A stretch of DNA of 12,426 nucleotides from Symbiodinium natans (Eukaryota > Sar > Dinophyceae > Suessiales > Symbiodiniaceae). Below are positions 9,395 through 12,426 of the stretch, one piece after another (position 1 is the stretch's first letter; every line of letters starts with the position of its first letter). A model generated the notes under the pieces. It searched no databases. It was not told where the DNA came from and worked only from the letters and a program-made list of their open reading frames with translations. The stretch spans positions 1 to 12,426 of the forward strand of contig CAJNDS010001633.1 in assembly GCA_905221605.1 (NCBI GenBank), read 5' to 3'. Position numbers and translations under genes: made by a program.

Positions 9395-10821
9395 GTACAT
9401 ATGGTCGCGGGTTCGGAAGCTGAAGACGCACAGATTCCGCAACTGGAGAGAAATAACGCGATTCGAGAAGAAGCCGGAAAACGCGGATTCGGGGGACCGA
9501 AGAGCGCAGCTTCGAGAAACACTCGTGAAACGCGGGCGCGAAACTGCAAAAAGTGTCGATTCGGAGAGTGCAGCTTCGGGAAGCTGAAAAAATCGCAGAT
9601 TCAGAGCGCATCTGTGAGAATTGGCTTCGGAGAACGTTGACCCCTCCGGGTCGTATCAGTCAAGGAACCGACAAGCCTACCGAAGTCGACCAAAATGACC
9701 TGGAAGTCACGCCATGCTACCAGTCAAGCCATTGTACTTGGGACATGATCCCCCCCACTCCCTGCCCCCCCTTTTCCACATCTGGAGTCCTGAATAGGGC
9801 GGTTTCCTGAATCGAGCAGCTTCCTGAATCGGGCAGCTTTCCGCCATCGAATCCCTTCCCTGATTCCAGCAATTTCCAGAATCGTGCGGGTTTCCTGAAT
9901 CAGGCAGCTTCCTGGATCCCGCGGATCCAGAATCAAAGCTTCTTGAGTTGTGCGGGTTTAGGGTTTCGGGTTTACGGTTTAGGGGTTTAGGGTTTAGGGT
10001 TGAGGTTTCCGGATTCGCACAAGTTCTTGCCTCGCCTAGTTGGCAGAGCCGCGGCTTTCCGAATCGCCGGAGTTGTCTGAATCCTGGTTTCCTGAGTCTT
10101 TTGCTCGTTGCTGAGCCGCGCGAGAACCCAGACACACATCCCTCAGTACCTACAACAGCTCTTTCAACTTTCAGCCCTAAACCCTAAACCCTAAACCCTA
10201 AACCCTAAACCCTAAACCCTAAACCCTAAACCCTAAACCCTACGTAGCCTCTTAGCCTCCATCCCAAATGGGGGGTCGGACTGTGGACCGAACACCATGG
10301 TCACGTAGAGGAAGCGCCGGGCCTGCAGCTTGGAGAGCTCCTTTTCGGGTTCTTTCGGGGTTTAGGGTTTAGGGTTTAGGGTTTAGGGTTTAGGTTTAGG
10401 GTTTAGGGTTTAGGGTTTAGGGTTTAAGGTTTAGGGTTTAGGGTTTCGGGTTTAGGGTTTAGGGTTTCGGGTTTAGGGGTTAGGGGTTTAAGGGTCTCCA
10501 GGCTTTACGGCTTCTAGGGGCTTGGATTTGGGGGTCACGATGCTAAGGGTGCACTCTGATCTGCGCGATGTGACGGCCGCTTCCCAGAGAGCCCAAGACC
10601 CCAAAAGTGGGATTATGCTGTAATTTATAATTGGGATCCTGTAAACATACCCTAAACCCTAAACCCTAAACCCTAAACCCTAAACCCTAAACCCTAAATT
10701 TGGGTTCTCTGGGTACGAAGATGGGGTGACCATGTTCCACGGACCAGACCCAGTGAACGGCCTTGCGGTCGCCCCTAGTTTGCTGCAGGTTCTGCGAGCT
10801 ACCCAACAAGCGCGAGTTCCC
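4809..10821 (-). CDS. Split glycosyltransferase gene, Nucleotid_trans-like (partial)
   Basis: Seven unique segments between telomere-like arrays join in phase: 10821-10702, 10346-10243, 8899-8874, 8677-8599, 8181-8137, 5339-5301, 4858-4809. Together they give about 153 residues that read as the first half of a nucleotide-diphospho-sugar transferase (Pfam Nucleotid_trans type, recognised by pattern). Landmarks in order: a first strand FLYVTMVFGP, a second strand NLVLFCLDEEAL, GTPSILNKFTL, GVDVFW, then LDFDVFLLRDPT carrying the DxD motif that binds the nucleotide-sugar metal ion in such enzymes. The W before LDFD is formed across the junction TG|GC...AAG|G. Expected site: Golgi or ER lumen. The exon at 4809 ends in a textbook GTGAGT 5' splice site, but no C-terminal exons were found before the next gene, so it may be broken or continue unrecognised. 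Upstream exons probably exist right of 10821. The intron 8136-5340 contains a whole second gene. Confidence 0.58.
4872..5076 (+). repeat. Telomere-like array, TTTAGGG
   Basis: About 29 heptamers with an internal block of four TGTAGGG variants near 4990-5019. In transcript sense it is CCCTAAA, just upstream of the exon 4858-4809. It forms one arm of a long inverted repeat with the array at 5237-5276. Confidence 0.97.
5077..5236. mobile_element. Hairpin (MITE-like) element between opposed arrays
   Basis: It contains a perfect 13-bp inverted repeat, TAACAGTCCTTAA at 5153-5165 against 5200-5212, with looser outer arms GATGTTCCC...GGGAGAACATC and a small TTCCCC/GGGGAA hairpin at 5112-5129. It shares the GGGATGTTCCC and ACTAACAG(G)TCCTTA words with the palindrome at 5537-5654. 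No coding capacity. It sits as the loop of the TTTAGGG...CCCTAAA intron between exons 5339-5301 and 4858-4809. Assignment as a non-autonomous transposon or introner is inference. Confidence 0.55.
5237..5276 (-). repeat. Telomere-like array, CCCTAAA on + strand
   Basis: Five clean heptamers just downstream (transcript sense) of exon 5339-5301; reads TTTAGGG in the sense of the gene. Confidence 0.95.
5537..5654. mobile_element. Near-perfect palindromic element (118 bp)
   Basis: Terminal inverted repeats of 21 bp, GGCCAYTTGGGATGTTCCCCC, match at 20 of 21 positions (5537-5557 and 5634-5654). Interior arms pair imperfectly (about 18 of 24), so the whole element is one hairpin. It shares words with the element at 5077-5236, hence the same family. 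It lies in the 3' part of the large host intron, downstream of the transporter gene. No obvious target-site duplication was seen. Confidence 0.65.
5792..7975 (-). CDS. SLC35A-type nucleotide-sugar transporter fused to a lumenal glycosyltransferase-like domain
   Basis: Single uninterrupted 727-codon frame, stop TGA at 5794-5792. Met15 (codon at 7933-7931) begins MAKRAWLSWLSCLSWLVACKA, a good signal sequence, and is the likelier start. Residues about 40-370 are a cysteine-rich (12 Cys) domain with sequons at N118, N203 and N290, an HFD motif at 160-162 and GYDDFFYLP at 248-256, suggestive of a GT-A-like fold (unproven). A hydrophobic segment at 378-398 precedes the transporter (about 410-708) with some ten membrane spans. 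Family marks: ELLKL (455-459), FTLNNILVWWAI (496-507), NEFALK (587-592) and LKYSDAVQKNIAA (658-670), as in UDP-sugar and CMP-sialate transporters of Golgi and ER. Such transporters are normally about 320-400 residues, so the N-terminal half is extra. No intron interrupts it, unlike its neighbours. It lies inside an intron of the glycosyltransferase gene. Substrate unknown. Confidence 0.9.
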   Translation of the reverse strand: MLEDPVLLFPFIPPMAKRAWLSWLSCLSWLVACKAQEIEGLCGGATGARSRSLAQLWVRGAASADFGPCGDSAGAALRTVTLLVHCRQTREICELRRPLILSYVPFFKEVRWLLSWPNSTEELRAKEHLCEKQGDPYLCVTKVAAVVEAVGGSSGILYMHFDAVLAPCSFARRFDPGKIGTFGSRAQLRWGTFASLDRCNAPNASHVGCAWQAWHLWDVNREPLAGALSEMRLELPLPAQLSQGCWLGYDDFFYLPRGAFRTYGALAEVFARHNIHHEIAGPTALAVTQNISGLEMQDFACKLGVLKPLPLEEVTAPDFACGHEVHYQETGMVEAVDALIKGSRSLSLLQGLRATEDGGGEGKGGMAGMRVSGLDWGIFGELPALCAFLLAGVGFVYLRPDVTSDHNRTLFSYFVCTLYVLISVVIDLSMAVQSTHAPPNENYSFEPMCAVLLTELLKLVISTCLILHDRARRGTPVAHLPSAGDVAWLALPALIFTLNNILVWWAIGNNDISTFGVFRDSMILWTAFLWRITFGLPLGNVRLLAILVMVLGLALNQVENLLRSRLSWPLVLVLLMTACNAFGSVLNEFALKRKVGMDINIQNAVLYAATVLFTGAMIMISGRGAQLNQSGFFHGFTRHTMFTVTMQALAGLTVSRILKYSDAVQKNIAACLRGPILVVVSPAFVQSSANGLTLVSAAIVATGCGIYLNQGPLTPISTKAGSNNVSG
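7976..8020 (-). promoter_or_regulatory. Very short leader between array and transporter start
   Basis: Only 45 bp separate the longest-frame ATG from the CCCTAAA array (87 bp from the preferred Met15 ATG at 7933). Any trans-splice acceptor for a spliced leader must lie here or inside the array. Candidate AG dinucleotides are present, for example just upstream of the preferred ATG. No relic of the conserved dinoflagellate spliced-leader sequence was recognised. Confidence 0.3.
8021..8095 (-). repeat. Telomere-like array, CCCTAAA on + strand
   Basis: About ten heptamers with one CCGTAAA variant. It lies between exon 8181-8137 and the nested transporter gene, in TTTAGGG sense for transcription. 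Confidence 0.96.
8207..8395 (+). repeat. Telomere-like array, TTTAGGG with TTTCGGG/TTTTGGG variants
   Basis: Array whose right end is homogenised to TTTTGGG (four copies near 8350-8376) and whose centre carries TTTCGGG. In transcript sense it is CCCTAAA, immediately upstream of exon 8181-8137. Confidence 0.96.
8396..8490. other. Unique loop between opposed arrays
   Basis: 95 bp of unique sequence between TTTAGGG (8207-8395) and CCCTAAA (8491-8589) arrays. Both strands are open (minus frame starts MGYMNLHGDSV), but the flanking exons 8677-8599 and 8181-8137 join directly into a coherent domain without it, so it is read as the loop of an intron. Confidence 0.5.
8491..8589 (-). repeat. Telomere-like array, CCCTAAA on + strand
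   Basis: About fourteen clean heptamers starting 10 bp downstream (transcript sense) of exon 8677-8599. Confidence 0.97.
8718..8779 (-). repeat. Telomere-like array, CCCTAAA on + strand
   Basis: About nine clean heptamers in the intron between exons 8899-8874 and 8677-8599; TTTAGGG in transcript sense, with no partner CCCTAAA array in the same intron. Confidence 0.96.
8849..8867. other. Small perfect hairpin next to a 5' splice site
   Basis: CACTCAGA-AGC-TCTGAGTG, an 8-bp perfect stem with a 3-nt loop, beginning 7 bp into the intron after exon 8899-8874. It may be incidental. Confidence 0.5.
8983..9170 (+). repeat. Telomere-like array, TTTAGGG
   Basis: Mostly clean at the right, with TCTCGGG and TTTGGGG variants at the left edge (9007-9055). 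CCCTAAA in transcript sense, upstream of exon 8899-8874. Confidence 0.96.
9171..9328. repeat. (TA)n and TATG-rich microsatellite block
   Basis: Alternating TATATA, TGTATA and CATATA stretches within the long intron 10242-8900 of the glycosyltransferase gene. ORFs here are Tyr-Ile repeats. Confidence 0.9.
9329..9393. repeat. (ACAT)n microsatellite
   Basis: About sixteen perfect ACAT tetranucleotides. All frames read His-Thr-Tyr-Ile or Met-Tyr-Val-Cys repeats; none is a gene. Confidence 0.97.
9401..9630. repeat. Degenerate short-period repeat, orientation 1
   Basis: Diverged repeats of a unit resembling GCAGATTCGGAGA(A), spaced irregularly at about 17-35 bp. The unit is close to the reverse complement of the one in 9795-10100, so the two blocks form a loose inverted pair. 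Intronic by position; all frames are low-complexity. Confidence 0.5.
9631..9794. other. Unique intronic stretch, nothing recognised
   Basis: Non-repetitive sequence between the two degenerate repeat blocks. No convincing coding frame, RNA or site was seen. Confidence 0.4.
9795..10100. repeat. Degenerate short-period repeat, orientation 2
   Basis: Repeats of a 17-bp unit near TTCCTGAATCGGGCAGC, best at 9801-9842 and 9889-9920 and diverging rightwards to about 10100. Interrupted by a short TTTAGGG array at 9954-10007. Confidence 0.6.
9954..10007 (+). repeat. Short telomere-like array, TTTAGGG with variants
   Basis: Seven heptamers including TTTCGGG, TTTACGG and TTTAGGGG, embedded in the 17-bp repeat block. 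Confidence 0.9.
10175..10242 (-). repeat. Telomere-like array, CCCTAAA on + strand
   Basis: Nearly ten clean heptamers directly abutting the 3' end of exon 10346-10243; in transcript sense the intron starts TAGGGTTTAGGG. Confidence 0.97.
10357..10495 (+). repeat. Telomere-like array, TTTAGGG with variants
   Basis: CCCTAAA in transcript sense, ending about 10 bp upstream of exon 10346-10243. TTTCGGG and TTTAAGG variants lie toward the right end. Confidence 0.96.
10583..10713. repeat. Inverted repeat enclosing an array (introner-like)
   Basis: CCCAGAGAGCCCAA at 10583-10596 and its near-complement TTGGGTTCTCTGGG at 10700-10713 pair at 13 of 14 positions. They enclose unique DNA plus the CCCTAAA array 10650-10699. 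One arm overlaps the end of exon 10821-10702, so this may be the footprint of an intron-making element with terminal inverted repeats. The enclosed unique part also has an open minus frame, so an extra exon cannot be excluded. Confidence 0.5.
10650..10699 (-). repeat. Telomere-like array, CCCTAAA on + strand
   Basis: Seven heptamers directly following (transcript sense) exon 10821-10702. Confidence 0.96.
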
Positions 10822-10826
10822 CTTGA

Positions 10827-10915
10827 TTAGGGTTTAGGGTCCAGGGTCCAGGGTTTAGGGTTTAGGGTTTAGGGTTTAGGGTTTAGGGTTTAGGGTTTAG
10901 GGTTTAGGGTTTAGG
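10827..10915 (+). repeat. Telomere-like array, TTTAGGG
   Basis: Twelve or so heptamers with two TCCAGGG variants at the left. CCCTAAA in transcript sense, ending 5 bp before the first base of exon 10821-10702. Confidence 0.96.
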
Positions 10916-10917
10916 AA

Positions 10918-11004
10918 CCAAGAGCCCGCAAGCTTCAAAAGGGGGTGCTATAATATAAAATGATGAAGGTATGTTCCTAAGTGCAGTGTTTTGCGCGCTC
11001 TTGG
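10918..11004. repeat. 87-bp element with 14-bp terminal inverted repeats
   Basis: CCAAGAGCCCGCAA at 10918-10931 against TTGCGCGCTCTTGG at 10991-11004, 13 of 14 paired, with an AT-rich centre. It abuts a TTTAGGG array. The minus strand is also open through it, so it is either an element or part of an exon. Confidence 0.5.
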
Positions 11005-11040
11005 TGGCTTGCCTGAGCCTTTAAGGGGCTTGGGAGGTCA

Positions 11041-11173
11041 GGGTTTTTGGTTTAGGGTTTAGGGTTTAAGGTTTTAGAGTTTAGGATTTAGGGTTTAGGG
11101 TTTAAGGTTAGGGTTTAGGGTTGAGGGGTTGATGGATTCAGGATTTAGGGTTTGGGGTTGACAGGTTTAGGGT
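11041..11173 (+). repeat. Degenerate TTTAGGG array
   Basis: Heptamers mixed with TTTAAGG, TTTAGAG, TTGAGGGG and TTCAGGA variants; an older or unhomogenised array. Confidence 0.88.
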
Positions 11174-11414
11174 GGTGCTGGTGCACTTTAGGATGGACCC
11201 AATGGCAGTGCCGCTCTTCAACAGCAACATTTTCAGCGAAGGCTTTGGGACTTTGACTGGAATCTGGCATATGGAAAGTGCGGCTTGCGCATAGGAAGAG
11301 ACTCCAAGGGACATTCCCCAATGAAGGGAATGAAGGGCAAGTGCAGTCTCTGGGTAAGAGGCGCTGGCCTGTGGGACCTAACAGGCTCAAAAGCAAAAAC
11401 GTGGCCCACTCCAA
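11174..11414. other. Unique segment with competing minus-strand frames
   Basis: 240 bp between a TTTAGGG and a CCCTAAA array. All three minus frames are open for long parts (one runs from an ATG at 11414; another reads LHLPFIPFIGECPLESL; a third SLKMLLLKSGTAIGSI). By the polarity of its flanking arrays it resembles an intron loop more than an exon. It may hold upstream coding pieces of the glycosyltransferase gene, but no frame can be chosen. Confidence 0.35.
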
Positions 11415-11485
11415 GACCCTATACCCTAAACCCTAAACCCGAAACCCTAAAGTCCTGCAAACCCGAAAGCCCTGAAGCCCGAAGC
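11415..11485 (-). repeat. Short degenerate CCCTAAA array
   Basis: A few clean heptamers at 11422-11441, then CCCGAAA and CCTGAAG variants. Confidence 0.85.
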
Positions 11486-11534
11486 CTTCTCAACCTCTGA
11501 CACCTGCAACCCTTCGGGGTAAAAGGTTTCCTGT

Positions 11535-11599
11535 GTAGGGTTTGGGGTTTTTAGGGTTTGGGGTTTAGGGTTTAGGGTTGAGGGTTTAGGGTTTAGGGT

Positions 11600-11645
<46 letters not shown>

Positions 11646-11705
11646 GGTTTAGGGTTTCAGGGTTTGGGGTTTCAGGGTTTGGGGTTTGGGGCTTGGGGTT
11701 TAGAG
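11535..11705 (+). repeat. TTTAGGG array with homogenised TTGAGGG block
   Basis: Seven consecutive TTGAGGG copies (11599-11647) flanked by TTTAGGG and TTTGGGG variants, showing local amplification of one variant. Confidence 0.95.
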
Positions 11706-11769
11706 CTGCAGACCGCCGGCTCTGCAACCCGCGCCTCCAGGCCCGCGGAGTCCTCCGCAGGCACTTCTT
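11706..11769. other. GC-rich unique segment
   Basis: Short GC-rich stretch between arrays; the minus frame reads basic (KKCLRRTPRAWRRGLQSRR). No function assigned. Confidence 0.3.
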
Positions 11770-11914
11770 GCCACCCCACTCACTTAACCCTAAACCCTAA
11801 ACCCTAAACCCTAAACCTAAACGATACACCCTAACCCTAAACCCTAAGCCCTAAATGGTAAACCCTAAACCCCTAAACCCTAAACCGCAAACCCGCCCGC
11901 CACCCCACTCACTT
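11770..11914 (-). repeat. CCCTAAA array flanked by 16-bp direct repeats
   Basis: The array at 11786-11893 is bounded by identical GCCACCCCACTCACTT copies at 11770-11785 and 11899-11914. On the minus strand each copy starts AAGTGAGTGGGG, a good 5' splice consensus. The duplication may be the footprint of array insertion or of segment duplication. Confidence 0.9.
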
Positions 11915-12048
11915 CTCTTTTTGGGGTCGGCGCTGGTCGAGGGCTGCGTGAGACCTTGCGAGGGAGCCCCAGCCGAGCCAGCCTCCGGGCTGGCTTACCC
12001 TCCAGGCAAGGCACAGGCCGAATCAGCAGTTTTCATTGGATCAAATTC
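11915..12048 (-). other. Unique segment, possible upstream exon(s)
   Basis: Minus-strand pieces look coding: DPMKTADSACALPGG up to a GGTAAGC site, and PSTSADPKKR up to a GTGAGT site overlapping the 16-bp direct repeat. It is preceded by CCCTAAA and followed by TTTAGGG in transcript sense, the polarity seen around proven-looking exons. It might encode an N-terminal part of the split glycosyltransferase, but the linkage is not shown. Confidence 0.3.
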
Positions 12049-12133
12049 AGGGTTTAGGGTTTAGGGTTTAGGGTTTAAGGTTTAGGGTTTAGGGTTTAAG
12101 GGTTTCAGGGATTAAGGGTTTAGGGCTTAAGGG
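12049..12133 (+). repeat. Degenerate TTTAGGG array
   Basis: Clean heptamers at the left decay rightwards into TTTAAGG and TTCAGGG variants. Confidence 0.93.
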
Positions 12134-12336
12134 AGTGAAGAGTAATGCTTGCCCCAAGTGACCAAGTCCACATGTCCGCGTTTCGTGAGAGGCCCTGGGA
12201 CTGAGCTGGAGCGCTGTGCGGTGCCGGTATTTTCCAAGTCCTCCAGGTGTCTCAAGTGACCCCGTGACGAGGTGGCCGGAGGAGGGACCAAGTGACCAAC
12301 AGTGCTTGGCCCCCACATGCCCCTGTCGCAGTACAG
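12134..12336. other. Unique segment between arrays with open minus frame
   Basis: A minus frame running from an ATG at 12318 is open through the segment and reads without bias (for example TKRGHVDLVTWGKHYSSL) before a stop made by the array. It lies in the loop position by array polarity. It could be an exon or intron; undecided. Confidence 0.3.
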
Positions 12337-12426
12337 CCCTAAACCCTAAACCCTAAACCCCAAACCCCAAACCCTAAACCCTAAACCCTAAACCACCCTA
12401 AACCACCCTAAACCCTAAACCCTAAA
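12337..12426 (-). repeat. CCCTAAA array at the right window edge
   Basis: Twelve heptamers including CCCCAAA and CCACCCTAAA variants, continuing past the window. The irregular units argue against a true chromosome end. Confidence 0.95.

Noticed and set aside
9150-9611. Met-Tyr-Val-Cys and Tyr-Ile repeat ORFs
   Set aside because: Translations of TACA and TA microsatellites.
11145-11414. 89-codon minus ORF as a secreted protein gene
   Set aside because: Its start looks hydrophobic, but two other minus frames are equally coding-like and the end is telomere-repeat translation; left as an unassigned segment.
12337-12426. True telomere at the right end
   Set aside because: Arrays of both orientations occur throughout the interior, and this one has CCCCAAA and CCACCCTAAA irregularities; an interstitial array cut by the window edge is simpler.
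1-12426. Coccidian (Eimeria/Toxoplasma-like) origin
   Set aside because: TTTAGGG and TGCATGC occur there too, but the GC/GA 5' splice sites, the very short exons and the character of the proteins favour a dinoflagellate. Not formally excluded.

Overview
The window looks like nuclear DNA of a dinoflagellate, most probably of the Symbiodiniaceae type. Four things point there: about nineteen arrays of the plant/alveolate telomere heptamer TTTAGGG, in both orientations, inside the sequence; TGCATGCA-rich and TA/GA/TACA microsatellite-rich spacers; genes all on the minus strand; and a reconstructed gene of many very short exons in which most introns begin with GC, and one apparently with GA, instead of GT. 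A coccidian also uses TTTAGGG and TGCATGC, but would not explain the splice sites. The assignment is inference from sequence character.

Layout, read in the direction of transcription (right to left). From the right edge to about 4.6 kb, short unique segments alternate with (TTTAGGG)n/(CCCTAAA)n arrays. Several unique segments are exons of a fragmented glycosyltransferase gene (exons at about 10821-10702, 10346-10243, 8899-8874, 8677-8599, 8181-8137, 5339-5301 and 4858-4809). Joined in phase they give a nucleotide-diphospho-sugar transferase fold ending just after its DxD motif. Its C-terminal half was not found. Its largest intron (about 2.8 kb) contains, on the same strand, an uninterrupted 727-codon reading frame (5792-7975). 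That frame encodes a secretory-pathway protein in which a lumenal, glycosyltransferase-like domain is fused through an extra membrane segment to a complete SLC35A-type nucleotide-sugar transporter.

From 4.5 kb to 0.6 kb lies a second, densely split minus-strand gene (about 23 exons averaging some 60 bp, about 476 residues). It has a basic N-terminus, a degenerate EF-hand-like loop, a basic nuclear-localisation-like stretch and a Lys/Ala-rich tail. No family was recognised. At the left edge (172-76) is the first exon of a further minus-strand gene, starting with a signal peptide.

The most unusual feature is the intron architecture of the right two-thirds. Several introns begin with TTTAGGG repeats and end with CCCTAAA repeats (in the sense of the transcript) around a unique loop, so the intron RNA could fold as a long hairpin. 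Some splice junctions carry direct repeats in exon and intron. Functionally, the host glycosyltransferase and the nested transporter fusion both fit Golgi/ER glycosylation. No RNA genes, CRISPR arrays or recognisable autonomous transposons were seen. All exon models come from reading the sequence by eye and need transcript support.
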